Assembly: GCA_049487715.1 (NCBI GenBank) | Contig: CP150569.1 | Span: 310,001-374,000 of the forward strand | Source of the DNA: Pycnococcus provasolii | Lineage: Eukaryota; Chlorophyta; Pseudoscourfieldiophyceae; Pseudoscourfieldiales | Length of the DNA stretch: 64,000 bases | Reading direction: 5' to 3' | Part shown: one piece after another, positions 19,587-29,544 of the stretch | How positions within the stretch are numbered: the stretch's first letter is position 1 | Layout: the number at the start of each line of letters is the position of its first letter | Position numbers and translations under genes: made by a program | Notes under the pieces: generated by a model | The model's input: the letters and a program-made list of their open reading frames with translations, nothing else | Databases searched by the model: none | What the model was told of the DNA's origin: nothing

Positions 19587-22500
19587 ATGCCGCCTCGATC
19601 TCGCAACACGTCTGCGAAGAGAAAGCAGCAGGCGTCTGCTCACGAGGAGCAGTCCTCCTCCTCGGATGACTCCGACGACTCCGACTCCGAAATGGAGTGG
19701 GTCCTGCAGAAACCTATTGGGCTAGGGGGGCAAGGGAAGCAAGGGTCAGGAAAAGGGTCAGGGGCATCGTCGTCAGGAGGTAAGGCACCTAAGAAGTATG
19801 CGGAGGCGTCGCTGGGGGATGTCACGCTGCGCGTCGGCGACGCCGTCTACATGCTCAACGATCGACCCAAGCAAAAAGATTACGTCGTCATCGTCAACCA
19901 CTTCCTCGAAATCGACGGTGAGCCTGGAGCGAACGTGCAGTGGTTCACTAGAAAAAGCGCGCTCACAAAGAACGCGAAAGACGCAATCGACGCAATCAAC
20001 GAGACGGAGAAGTGCAAAATGCCAAACAAAACAGACGCGCGCGTGCAGGAGCTGGTGCTCGAACATGGAACCGTCAACGACCAGGAACTCTCGTGCGTCG
20101 TCGGCAAGTGTGCCAGCTTCGTCGTCGGCGAAGCGTCCACCTCCTATGCAGACCTCGTCGCAAGGGCGGCGGCAGCAGCTAAGAAGGATACAGATAAGAC
20201 GGCGGAATTCTTCTTCGCTTACCGTGCTATACGTATGCAGAAGAAGGACGTGAGCTTCACCAACGTCGGCAAATTGTCTGGCTCTTCCGTGCCTAAGGCG
20301 CCACCCGCACAGGGTGGTGGCACGTCGACGTCGGCTGCAGCCGCCTCGAAGGGCAAGAAGGCTGAGACGTCGGGGGCAACCAAAACGGCCACGACGACGA
20401 CGACGACGACGACGATGAAGCCGAAAGGAATTGACGCGACGACGCAAGAAAAGGAGAAGGGAAAGGGAAAGGCGACGACGATGTCAAAGCCGCCACCCTC
20501 GCCAGCCCGGAAGAAGCGGTCGCTCGATGTCGCGGCGTCTAATGAGGAGAAGGATACAGAACCACCTTCGAAGCGGCCAAACAAGAGCGCTGGCGTGGAG
20601 GAGAAGAAGATTGAACAGAAAGATGAAAAGAAGAAGGTGCCCGAGCAAGAGCCAACACCCTCTGCCAAAGGCGCTGCCGCAAAAGGGAAGCCGCAGGAAC
20701 ACAAAGAACAGCAGAAAGGAGGGGAGACAGTACAGGCACAGAAAGCATCAAATGCAAATCACCAGTCGTCATCACCAACAAAGTCGAAAGAGAAGCAGCC
20801 ACCGCCGCCGAAATCAACGAATCCAATTCCAAAGCCGGCACCAAAGTTGACTGAGAAGAAGCCGGCTGAGAAGAAGCCGTCGACGGAGCAGACGACGCAA
20901 AAAGTGCAATCAAAGGAAACGCCAGCAGCGACATTGCCCTTTCGAAGTGATTCCGCAAAAGCTCCTTATATGCTTTCGAAGCCGATTCCGCCACCACCGC
21001 CACCATCTGAGCCGAAAGCGCAGCCAAAACAAGAGACAGGGCCGCCGGCGCCACCACCACCGCCGGCACCACCACCACCGCCGGCAGCTCATCCTCCTCC
21101 ACCAGCATCTGCACCACCTGAAGAAGCCCAAAAGCGCAAGCCCGGACGCCCGGCTAAAACACCCGAGCAGAAACGTGCTGACGCGGAGGCAAAGGCGGCT
21201 AAAAAAGCGTTTACGAAAGCGGGGATGATGTCAGCCGCTTCACCCGATGGCGCTGCGAAGAATGATGCGGCACCTCCTCCTCCTCCTCCAGCAAAGAAAG
21301 CGCGTGGCGAAACAAATAAGCCGTCGGTTCCCCAGGGTGAAAATGGACATCCTGTGCCACCACCTCCACCACCTATTGCAGACGAAGATGGTGGCGAGCA
21401 CGAAAACAAAAATCTGCACAAATCGTCTACAAAGCAGCGACAGCGACAAGGCGCTGCTGCGGCGGCAACCGCCGCTGCGGCCGCGAATGGTCGCTGCGTG
21501 GAAGAGGTTTTCCCGCAACTCGAGGCTACGATATCGCACGTCAAGCTGGCGCTGAAATACATCAGCGCTCACCTCAACACTCTTGACGCTGGACACGGCG
21601 ACGTAGCAGGCGCCTCGCAGACGCACGACGATGAGAGGGCTAAGAGAGACAAGCATGACTTGCGACTGTTGGACCTAGAAGAGCGTGGCAAGGCGATTCT
21701 CAAGCTCTTATCTAGACTTGACGCACAGTGCGCTTCCGTGCTCCCCGAAAAGCTTGCGCTTGACGCGGATCCTGTGCAGGCGCGCCTCGTCATCTTGGGC
21801 AAGAAGGACGTAATCTGGCGCTTTGGTGGGCGTGTCAATGCAGGTCCCAAAGACTTGAATGTGGAGTCGCCTCGCCCTCGCGGCCGCCCTACGCGCGCAC
21901 ACATCGACAGTGGCGTTCAGAGGGCACAACAGGCGCTCGTCGCGGAACTGCGAGGCAATGGCGTGCACGTTCAAGTCTGCCCGTGCGAGGAGCTGTCGTT
22001 GGTGGAAACAAGCACCCCTCACACGGACGTTCTCGTGATGCTCATTCACTCGAGCGACCTGGACAACGCCGCTGATTGGGTCGAGGCGGCGGTAAAGGTG
22101 AGCAGGCCAAAGCGCATCCTCATGGCTGTCGAGCCGAAGGTGGGCATCGCACACCAGCGTCGTCAGTCCAACGGTGCTGCTGAAGACGAAGACGACGGCA
22201 TCGACGGTGGGGGCGATGGGGATGGTGGTATCAAACCATCATCGGCTGAGGATGGAAAAGGAGGCGCGGCGGAGAAGCCAGCTCCGAAAAGGAAGAGAGA
22301 GGTAGAACCTGGGTCAACACTTGAGGCGCAGAAGGCTGCGCGTGACGAGGCTTTGATTGCCGTCAAGCGGCGCCTGGGATCCGATGTCGCGCTTGACCTG
22401 CTTGACCTGACCAAGTCACGACGCTCCATCGGAGGCCGAACCTCGGACCGTGACCCTGCCATCAGAGATATCCTTGAGGTTTCCATTCAGGTGGCGGCAA

Positions 22501-25184
22501 GAAATCACAACGCGATGAGCGGCGTTGCGCCGCCGGCAATTGCTTCCGAGTTGAAAGTGCCGCTCGCGTGCTTGGCTAGCTTTTTCCACGCGACGGCTTG
22601 CATGGCTCTCGAGGGTGCTATGATGAGTCGGCTCAACGAGGCGGGCCGAGTGGCTATGAGCCAAAAGATTCGGTCGCTCGCGCGTCAAGCCAAGCAGGGG
22701 GCGTGCAAGGACTTTGAAGGCATTGCATTGAGTCTTCGCCAGCTGCTTCGCAATGCAACCCACCTATTTCGCGGCAATGCCGCACGAGAGGACGAGGCGG
22801 CGATGCGCGACAAGTTAGCGGCTCCGCGCGATGCGATCAAGAGAGCGTTCAGGAAAATGTGGGACAGCGTCGATGTTAGCAGCACGAAGCCTGGCGACGA
22901 TGTTCACAAGGTGATGTCTACGGTACTCCGCCACGCAAATACCGAAGCGCTCTTACACTACGATGTACAGATCGCGTCGTTCTTAGATAGCTGCAAGACG
23001 TATGGTCGCGACATCTCGGCCGGCACAGGTGACGGCGATACTGCCGCCGCCTCAGATGTCGGTAAAGGTGACGAAGACGCTCGCCGCGCTTTCCTCGAGC
23101 GCGTGGACAAGCTAAACACCAGCATCATACAGTCGAACTGGATGGTTTGGCAGCGCCTGTATGAGCTTCGCCATCCGTCGCTGTCGCGATTACTCTCCAG
23201 CGGGTGCGTTCACCTCTGCCTGAGCCAACTCGATACACTGATGCGCCTGCACGACGTGTACGCTCAGGTGTACAACGAGCGCGTTGTACCTGCGCTGCAA
23301 GGCAGTGGAGCGTTCGGAAATGGCCCGGCACAGATGACGCTGTTCTGCGGCGCGAAACGAAGCTTGGACGATCGTGCAAAGGCTGCAGCGAACGCAGCGG
23401 AGAAGGCGAAGCTCCGTGGCGTGGAACCTATGCACATACTGCAAATGGAACGCGTGCTGCGCCAGTTGGGTGCGGACACAAAGGACGGCAGCGAAGGCAG
23501 CCTGCGTCAGTGCAGCGACTTCACCGCGCGAGAATTTCTGCTCGACGTGATGGAGCTCGACGAGGCAGATCTCCTCGCAATGTCGGGTCACGCGACGGTG
23601 CACCACGAACCTCGTTCAGGCGCGCTTGGACTTCTAATGAAGCCGCAAGATGCGTACTTTTTGGCGAAAACACTCTGTCTTGTGTACGGCGGCGGCGTTG
23701 ATGGCTTCCGCCGAGCGCTAGATGCGATCGGCTCGAGTCCAGATGGCGCGCAATCTCTCGTGCAACCTGCGGGCGGTTTGGAAGCGCCGCAGGGAGCAGC
23801 TCGTAGCCGTGCAAGTCTTGCTGGTGCAAGTGGTGCGAAAGTGGACTCCGCTGAGGACGTGCTGAGGTCATGGCACGACCGCGAGGTCTTTGTTCTGGTG
23901 AGCGCTCTTGGTGACTTGTACGCCAAGGCGAAGAGCGAGCCGCGCCTAAGCCTCAACAGCGACTATCTTTCTGCTCAAGCCTCCTCGATCCCGGCAGTGA
24001 TCGCAGCTTCCATCGCCGAGCGTGGCGGTGCACGCACAGCAGATGAAGTATCCGAGGCTGTGTCAGCTCTTGGCGTGCTATGGGGAGAGGGCACGGAAGG
24101 TTTTGATAAGTGTCGGCGCCTATACGCATCAACCACCGCGGCAATGACTTCGCCCCAAAGCGATGGCGCCGGGGCAGGTGGAGGATCTTCGGGAGAGCTT
24201 GGCGTGCCTTTCAGTCGCATCCAGCGTGCGATCGATTGGCTCTTTGCTGGCGTGACCAGCAAGAAGGAGTCGTTTCAATTCTGGGCCAGCGACCTCTTGA
24301 TAAGTCTGTACTTCCTGAGCCAGTGCGCCTCTGAGCCGACGACGCGCCAGCTGTGCGTACGATACGCTGGCCAAGCAGCGAAGCGGTGGAAGGATGCATT
24401 CATCTCGAAGGGCAACCCGGACGACGTGCGCAAACTGACGTGCGAGCAGGTATTCTTCCATCTACAGGGTCTGTACGGCCTGACAATGCTTGGTCAGAAC
24501 GATACCAACTCGCTGCAGCACAAGCGTGTGGTGCTTCGGCATGCCCAAAGCTTCGAGCCAGCGCTTTACCTCGGTGCGCCCGTTGCCTGGCTTCGAAATA
24601 ATAAGTGGACGGCTGAGATGGAGTACGCTGGTAAGCACCCGGTTTATCGGAAGCACACGTTCGCGCTCGTCACCGCCTTCTTCATGGAAATGGCTGGGCA
24701 CAAGCTGCCTGGCGCGAGCGTATCGGAGATGCTGACCTACGGGCGAAATGCGCTCCTCCCGTACCGTGATTCGTCTGCTCTCAAGGCGAATGTTTACCTT
24801 GAACAGTGCTACTACGCGACGCACGTGGTATTCGTCAAAACACGCTGGTGCCAGGAGCCTCTCCCCGCCACCGATCCTGATCACGCTTTGGAGTACAGCT
24901 TCCTGAAAGAGGCGCTTCCTCACCTTGTTTCGCTGCGTGAACCTGATGTGGAGATTATTGGCGAAGTTCTGCAGGTACTCAAGTGCTACGGCGTGACGGC
25001 AAAGACGCCCGGTCCATTGGGCAAAGCTTGTGAGGAAGCGATTCGCCTCTTAACGAAAATGCAGGACGAGCTGAGTGGCACATGGAAGAGCCAGAGCAAC
25101 GACTTTGGTGTGCGGTACCATACCACGATATGCGCTATTGGCGGTTTGCTTAATCACACGTATCGGGACCCCTACTTTGGTTGA
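19587..25184 (+). CDS. Large BAH-domain and AT-hook protein, conserved hypothetical C-terminus
   Basis: An 1865-residue protein from the ATG at 19587 (MPPRSRNTSAKRK). After an acidic Ser/Asp tract, residues about 72-225 look like a BAH domain: LRVGDAVYML, then VIVNHFLEI, and near the end FFFAYRAIRM. A long low-complexity region (about 230-620) is Lys/Glu- and Pro-rich with PPPPPP runs. It includes an AT-hook-like RKPGRPAK near 515; a second GRP core, RPRGRPT, lies near 761. The rest (about 630-1865) is predicted to be mostly helical, with no motif I can name; it ends FGVRYHTTICAIGGLL. BAH plus AT-hook points to a nuclear chromatin protein that binds nucleosomes or AT-rich DNA. It is one uninterrupted frame of 5.6 kb. 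Function beyond chromatin binding is not inferable here. Confidence 0.8.
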   Translation: MPPRSRNTSAKRKQQASAHEEQSSSSDDSDDSDSEMEWVLQKPIGLGGQGKQGSGKGSGASSSGGKAPKKYAEASLGDVTLRVGDAVYMLNDRPKQKDYVVIVNHFLEIDGEPGANVQWFTRKSALTKNAKDAIDAINETEKCKMPNKTDARVQELVLEHGTVNDQELSCVVGKCASFVVGEASTSYADLVARAAAAAKKDTDKTAEFFFAYRAIRMQKKDVSFTNVGKLSGSSVPKAPPAQGGGTSTSAAAASKGKKAETSGATKTATTTTTTTTMKPKGIDATTQEKEKGKGKATTMSKPPPSPARKKRSLDVAASNEEKDTEPPSKRPNKSAGVEEKKIEQKDEKKKVPEQEPTPSAKGAAAKGKPQEHKEQQKGGETVQAQKASNANHQSSSPTKSKEKQPPPPKSTNPIPKPAPKLTEKKPAEKKPSTEQTTQKVQSKETPAATLPFRSDSAKAPYMLSKPIPPPPPPSEPKAQPKQETGPPAPPPPPAPPPPPAAHPPPPASAPPEEAQKRKPGRPAKTPEQKRADAEAKAAKKAFTKAGMMSAASPDGAAKNDAAPPPPPPAKKARGETNKPSVPQGENGHPVPPPPPPIADEDGGEHENKNLHKSSTKQRQRQGAAAAATAAAAANGRCVEEVFPQLEATISHVKLALKYISAHLNTLDAGHGDVAGASQTHDDERAKRDKHDLRLLDLEERGKAILKLLSRLDAQCASVLPEKLALDADPVQARLVILGKKDVIWRFGGRVNAGPKDLNVESPRPRGRPTRAHIDSGVQRAQQALVAELRGNGVHVQVCPCEELSLVETSTPHTDVLVMLIHSSDLDNAADWVEAAVKVSRPKRILMAVEPKVGIAHQRRQSNGAAEDEDDGIDGGGDGDGGIKPSSAEDGKGGAAEKPAPKRKREVEPGSTLEAQKAARDEALIAVKRRLGSDVALDLLDLTKSRRSIGGRTSDRDPAIRDILEVSIQVAARNHNAMSGVAPPAIASELKVPLACLASFFHATACMALEGAMMSRLNEAGRVAMSQKIRSLARQAKQGACKDFEGIALSLRQLLRNATHLFRGNAAREDEAAMRDKLAAPRDAIKRAFRKMWDSVDVSSTKPGDDVHKVMSTVLRHANTEALLHYDVQIASFLDSCKTYGRDISAGTGDGDTAAASDVGKGDEDARRAFLERVDKLNTSIIQSNWMVWQRLYELRHPSLSRLLSSGCVHLCLSQLDTLMRLHDVYAQVYNERVVPALQGSGAFGNGPAQMTLFCGAKRSLDDRAKAAANAAEKAKLRGVEPMHILQMERVLRQLGADTKDGSEGSLRQCSDFTAREFLLDVMELDEADLLAMSGHATVHHEPRSGALGLLMKPQDAYFLAKTLCLVYGGGVDGFRRALDAIGSSPDGAQSLVQPAGGLEAPQGAARSRASLAGASGAKVDSAEDVLRSWHDREVFVLVSALGDLYAKAKSEPRLSLNSDYLSAQASSIPAVIAASIAERGGARTADEVSEAVSALGVLWGEGTEGFDKCRRLYASTTAAMTSPQSDGAGAGGGSSGELGVPFSRIQRAIDWLFAGVTSKKESFQFWASDLLISLYFLSQCASEPTTRQLCVRYAGQAAKRWKDAFISKGNPDDVRKLTCEQVFFHLQGLYGLTMLGQNDTNSLQHKRVVLRHAQSFEPALYLGAPVAWLRNNKWTAEMEYAGKHPVYRKHTFALVTAFFMEMAGHKLPGASVSEMLTYGRNALLPYRDSSALKANVYLEQCYYATHVVFVKTRWCQEPLPATDPDHALEYSFLKEALPHLVSLREPDVEIIGEVLQVLKCYGVTAKTPGPLGKACEEAIRLLTKMQDELSGTWKSQSNDFGVRYHTTICAIGGLLNHTYRDPYFG

Positions 25185-25347
25185 ATAGAAGTCCAAATTC
25201 ATCATTGTTTGTAATTATTTCCTCTTTCCTCATTCATTTCATAAATCATTTCCGTTTTTTGTGAACTGTGGCGACAGCTGTGTCCATCCTCCACGACCTA
25301 CTCACCTGAGTTACACAAAGAGAATTTTTCTTGATTGTTACAAAACT

Positions 25348-26775
25348 TCACGAAGAACAAAGCTTATGGTATGCATCCAAGACTTGCTGAAAACGCGCCT
25401 CCGCAGCCTTCGCATCGGCGCCGCTGCCATCATCCCGACGTTTGTCTGGATGCAACTCCAAAGCAAGCTTGCGGAATGCGGTGCGCACCTGTGCCGCAGA
25501 GGCTCCCTCAGGCACGCCAAGTACATGCCACGGTTGTGCCATACCGTCGTCGTCGTCGTCGTCGTCATCGTTGTCGTCGCGCTTCTGTGTGCCAGGTCCA
25601 AATCGCCTAGCCTCAAGCTCAGCCTCACCTTCCGCCGCGAGAGCAATGTGAGCGGCTCGCCCAGTTCCCATCGCCCCGATTTGCAACAGCGTCTCCACAT
25701 CCGCCGCCGCGCCCGCGGTATCGCCACGCAGAGCACGCAGAGCGCGTCGTCGCTCGAGAAGTCCGGTGCGCTGCGCCACACTCCTTGCAGCTGCGATCGC
25801 CATGTCCATCTCCGCCGACGCTTCGTCCCATCTCAACAGCGCCTGCAGTGACTCGGCTCGACGCGCGTGCAGCGCGGCAGTCATCGAAGGGCGCGCGCGA
25901 AGGAACCAGGCAAATGCCGCGTCTTGTTGGCCTTCGTCACCACCACCACCGCTTTGCTCTGTTTCGATGAGCAGTGCGGTCTCGAGCTCCGTCAGCGCCG
26001 CGTCGTGTTGACCAGCTGCGGCGGCTGCTGCGGCACACGTTGAGGCGCGTGAGAGTGCGTCGGCACGCCTGATACGGTTGGCAGGTCTGAGGTCGGTGCA
26101 TGTGGCAGCCTCGTTCGCTTCATCGTACAGCGCACGCGCCGCCTCGTTGTTGTTTGCGAGCCACTCCGCGTCACCGAGAGCTAGTGTGCACTCGACAACG
26201 ACTGCGAGGGCGAGTGGTGGTGGATCTGCTTCTGCCGCTGCAGAAGCCAGCACGACGCGCCTCGCAAGCTTTAGCGCAACGTCGTCGCGTCCTTCGACCC
26301 ATAGTGCATACGACATCAAAGCCGCGGCGCTTCGGCTTGCTGGTACGATGTCGAGAGCCTCGCGTGCGGCAGCAATCGCGTCGCCTGCGCCTGCGCGGTT
26401 GACAATTGTTGGCACGCGCATGGTGCTTCCTGCGCCGTCGTCGTCGCCGCTGTCGTCGTCATCGCGCACGACGTTGAGCGCGTCGCATGCCCTTCGTATG
26501 GCGTTTTCAAAGCACGCCTGTTCTGGAGGCTGCCGCGCTTTCTTCTTGTGTGTTTTATCTTTGGATGATTGCTGCACTGCATTGGAGTCAATTTGGTGCG
26601 ACGTTTTTTCATGGACATGTTTCTGCGATGATGGTGATGTGGGACCACCACGATCATGCTCTAGTCCTGAAGGTGCTGAATGTGAATGTGAATGTGAATG
26701 TGTTGCCACCGCTGCCGCTGCCGCTGCCGTCACAGGTGGTGCCGACACGCCCAAGAACGCCGGCGGTCCTGGCAT
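25348..26775 (-). CDS. TPR and J-domain co-chaperone (DNAJC7/TPR2-like)
   Basis: The start is placed at 26775 (MPGPPAFLG), because the upstream part of the longest frame is A-rich leader; 475 residues. After a His-Ser and Ala-rich N-terminus, residues about 100-400 are helical with TPR-like spacing (ANNNEAARALYDEANEA, AVVECTLALGDAEWLAN). The C-terminal 64 residues form a J domain: WHVLGVPEGASAAQVRTAFR, then the HPD tripeptide at about residue 442. TPR followed by a C-terminal J domain is the layout of DNAJC7 and DNAJC3. With no signal peptide seen, the DNAJC7-like cytosolic Hsp70/Hsp90 co-chaperone is the better fit. It converges on the BAH-protein gene, about 160 bases apart. Confidence 0.8.
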   Translation of the reverse strand: MPGPPAFLGVSAPPVTAAAAAAVATHSHSHSHSAPSGLEHDRGGPTSPSSQKHVHEKTSHQIDSNAVQQSSKDKTHKKKARQPPEQACFENAIRRACDALNVVRDDDDSGDDDGAGSTMRVPTIVNRAGAGDAIAAAREALDIVPASRSAAALMSYALWVEGRDDVALKLARRVVLASAAAEADPPPLALAVVVECTLALGDAEWLANNNEAARALYDEANEAATCTDLRPANRIRRADALSRASTCAAAAAAAGQHDAALTELETALLIETEQSGGGGDEGQQDAAFAWFLRARPSMTAALHARRAESLQALLRWDEASAEMDMAIAAARSVAQRTGLLERRRALRALRGDTAGAAADVETLLQIGAMGTGRAAHIALAAEGEAELEARRFGPGTQKRDDNDDDDDDDDGMAQPWHVLGVPEGASAAQVRTAFRKLALELHPDKRRDDGSGADAKAAEARFQQVLDAYHKLCSS

Positions 26776-27675
26776 GAGACTACTGTAGAGACAAACGAGA
26801 ATGGGAAAATCCCAAAAATCCCAAAAATCCCAAACTGAAACTGAAAAAAACAAAAATGAAACCCCCGAAATTCATCAAATTTATAAAATTGCCCCACCAC
26901 GAGTCCACGATAGCTATCTTAAACTTTAACAGCCTTGCAAGACGGCCAGGAAGGTGGTCAAGAGCACGAAGATGTAACCTTAAGCATTTAGTCTGTGTAA
27001 AATATTTCTGAGGAAGAAGAAGAGGAAGAAGGAAGGTACCCTCGAGTTCTCGCATCCTAGACCTTAAGGTTAGAGGCTTCCCCATCACCCCCTGGCCTGA
27101 AGCTGCCTGGATGAAAAGAAACGTTTACCCTCCTGGCTCCTTGCTCATCAGTCATCACGGGATACTTTAAAAGGACGGGAGGAGACCCTTGATTAGTCTA
27201 GCGAAGGTTTGGCCAAGGGCATATTAACGTACGTTAATATGCCCTTGGTTTGGCGAAGGCCGAATCCTCTTAGACTAAGGTTAGGAAGATGGAAGCGTCG
27301 CATACATGTGTATGTAAGTGCCACGTCCTCATCACCGCATGCCTTGCATTTTGTATGATTGCATTGGGCACCTGCCACTCTGCCAGGCAGGCCGTGCACT
27401 ATTAAAGGTCGTTAAAGGTCGTCGAACAAACGTTTGGGAAAGCCGCGGGCAGAGCAGCGGGGAGACGAATCAGGTCGAAGGGGGTGCATTTTTTTTCCCG
27501 CGCGGGAAGGGAAGGGAAGGTCCAAGGGGGCCGGCCCAACTGGCCGGCCCCTTCTTATTCCACTTTCCTCTCTTCAGGAGGCCACATTCCTACGTCACCA
27601 TTCCATTCCCCCTTCATTCCATTTTCCACTCGTAATACATACACCTCAATACCTCTCGTAAGTAAGTGATAAATA
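26776..27675. other. Intergenic, between divergent TPR-J and small membrane protein genes
   Basis: It starts with a repeated AAAATCCC motif (26810-26835) in the TPR-J leader, followed by A-rich sequence. It contains a perfect 36-base palindrome (27213-27248, listed separately) and several CCTTAAGG/AAGGTTAG words (27062, 27277). No coding frame is convincing. Confidence 0.5.
27213..27248. repeat. Perfect 36-base palindrome
   Basis: The left half is ccaagggcatattaacgt and the right half is its exact reverse complement, with no spacer. An outer pair, ttagtcta (27193-27200) and tagactaa (27271-27278), is also inverted, so the whole block could form a cruciform with a bulged stem. It lies in an intergenic region. 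Confidence 0.9.
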
Positions 27676-28244
27676 ATGGCGGAGACGTACGTGAAAGCTT
27701 TCTCCTTGGCGTTTGGCGCGTACGCGGCGCAGATGCTCGTCGTGCCTAACAAGATGGTCACAGACCACTTCAACGCGCCGGCGACGCCGATGCTCAACTT
27801 CTGGATACGTGGGCAGGCCGTCAGCCTTGCAGCCATGATCTTCCTGCTCAACAAGGTGGACACCGACACCGCGCTCACCGTCGCCACGGCGTCCTCAGCA
27901 GCCATTGGCATCCTCTACCCGTGGAACGCCAAGTTCGGGTACGTTGCGTCGTCGTCCTAGCTAGAGGCACGCACTCGCACGGCTTCTTTCAACTCTCGCC
28001 TCACACCCCAAACAACAAATACGCAGGTACCTTTCGCCCGAGATTCCCAAGATTGTCAAGTACCCCATGGTACGTGCACCAACCACAACTGCAGCAGCCA
28101 TCACCGCCCGCGCCGTGCCGCACACTCACGTTCCCACGACACACACACACACACTCCAAAAAAACACACACACAGCACTACGTTCCGGAGTGCCTCATGG
28201 CTGCCCTCACGCTCGGCGGACTTTACTTGATGGCCACCAAGTAA
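27676..28244 (+). CDS. Small four-helix membrane protein, three exons
   Basis: Three exons join in frame: 27676-27938, 28027-28069 and 28176-28244, encoding 124 residues. Intron 1 (88 bases) starts GTACGTTG and ends ACGCAG; intron 2 (106 bases) starts GTACGTGC and ends ACACAG after a CA-rich tract. Without splicing the frame stops at 27958. The protein has four hydrophobic segments: around AFGAYAAQMLVVP, GQAVSLAAMIFLLN, TVATASSAAIGIL and MAALTLGGLYLM. No signal peptide and no named motif. I do not recognise the family; small polytopic proteins of this kind are common in algal genomes. It is the only gene in the window with clear introns, and their shared GTACGT donor can serve as a splice model for neighbours. 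Confidence 0.75.
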
Positions 28245-29237
28245 TAAGCGCACAACAGAACGCTTTTTCAAGAGATTCCTCATTCAGTAAAGAAGTTTAC
28301 TTTACTCTATCCAGCGGTTGTCCATTCACACCATTCACTTTCACCATTCAGCCCATTCACCGGTGCCATTCACTTCGCGTTTTCGTACATTGCGCAGGTG
28401 ATTTCGAAGGTTGTATCACTCTATCAGGGCGCTTTCGTTGGCTCAGTGAGGTCTCCGGTTGCGACTTGTTTTCGTTGATGTTGTCGCCAGCGCCATCAAC
28501 CGTGCATCAACACGATGACTCAAGGGTCACACTTACTACTCTACCTGCCGCTAGAGTAGTATCTAGAGGAGTCCAACGTGTGGGAAAAGGAGCTGTCTTG
28601 GAGTTGAGATTGCAATCATGTATTTACAAACATTGTACACAAAAACTCCTACGAGATATTTTCAAAAAAGTCCTCGTCAGCGTCTTCACCCCAAGCATTG
28701 ATGACACGCGCGTGGAATGCGTCCGTCTCCGCCTCGCTTTCGATGCCTGAGTCCCGCATCCGCCTGCTAGATGAGCGGTCGCACCGTACGACGTGTCGTC
28801 GAGAAATAGTGCGGTGGCGCCACTGACGCGTGCGCGACGTCGTGCACGCGACGACGTCCTGCGCGTGCTGCGCTGCAGCGGATGTTTGTGACAGATGCTG
28901 GCCCAAATCAGTAGAAACCAGTCAGAGGCAGGTCGGATTACGGGGATCTGCTGTAGAACCATTCCCGTTTGATTTGATTTTTGCTTTTCGGGATCCCGGT
29001 CGCGCATCTGTTTTTTCCAGGGAAAACTGTCATAGTCTCTGAAATCTATGGCGTCTTGCCTGAAGTTAAAGTTCCCGACGTTTGCATTGTGTGGGTGGGT
29101 TAGTCTATCGGCTATGGTATCGCCGCGAGTTAGCATTCAACATTCACGACGCGGTGGCCGCTACAATACCCATTCACGCGCCATTCATTCCATTCAATAT
29201 TGAATGAGCGATCCTAGAGGCACTCGCCGGCGCGTCC
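28245..29237. other. Repeat-rich intergenic region
   Basis: CATTCAC-type words cluster at 28324-28376 and again at 29131-29205. The segment just after the small membrane gene (28261-28306: GCTTTTTCA-GAGATTCCT and TTTACTTTACT) reappears, split, at 29456-29538. The word tttcgggatcccggtcg is at 28986-29002. On the minus strand, 28649-28906 reads as a short acidic-tailed peptide ending EDADEDFFENIS; it could be the last exon of a small gene, but I see no support upstream. Confidence 0.4.
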
Positions 29238-29453
29238 ATGTCCGCGCTCACGGCGACTTTGACTTCATGTGCGGAGAAGCTTTGCGGAGTTGACATCGTG
29301 CTCGGTTGGCACGATGGTCCGGCGACGGAAGCCGCAAAGGCTTACGCCGCGATCGAAACCGCGTGCGCGGTGCGCGCGGGCGAGCTCATCGCGGAGCACG
29401 GCTTGGATGAGCTCGTCAACAAGAAGCACGAGGGTGGCGGCGTCAAACACTAG
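29238..29453 (+). CDS. Possible small hypothetical protein (71 aa)
   Basis: An ATG frame of 71 codons with protein-like composition: CGVDIVLGWHDGP, then a helical Ala/Glu-rich stretch (AYAAIETACAVRAGELIAEH) and a charged end. No known motif. It stops 91 bases before the 3' end of the convergent monooxygenase-hydrolase gene, and its 3' flank shares a sequence block with the 3' flank of the small membrane gene at 28261. It may be a short gene or a last exon. Confidence 0.35.
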   Translation: MSALTATLTSCAEKLCGVDIVLGWHDGPATEAAKAYAAIETACAVRAGELIAEHGLDELVNKKHEGGGVKH

Positions 29454-29544
29454 TAGGCTTTTTCATGAGATTCCTTTTTCAGGAATACTTTCACATGGTT
29501 TCGAAGAACATGTAAGACTAAAGAAGTCTTTACTTTACTGCAAT

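Noticed and set aside
26078-26788. 236-codon plus-strand frame
   Set aside because: Antisense of the TPR part of the J-domain co-chaperone; no protein-like motifs.
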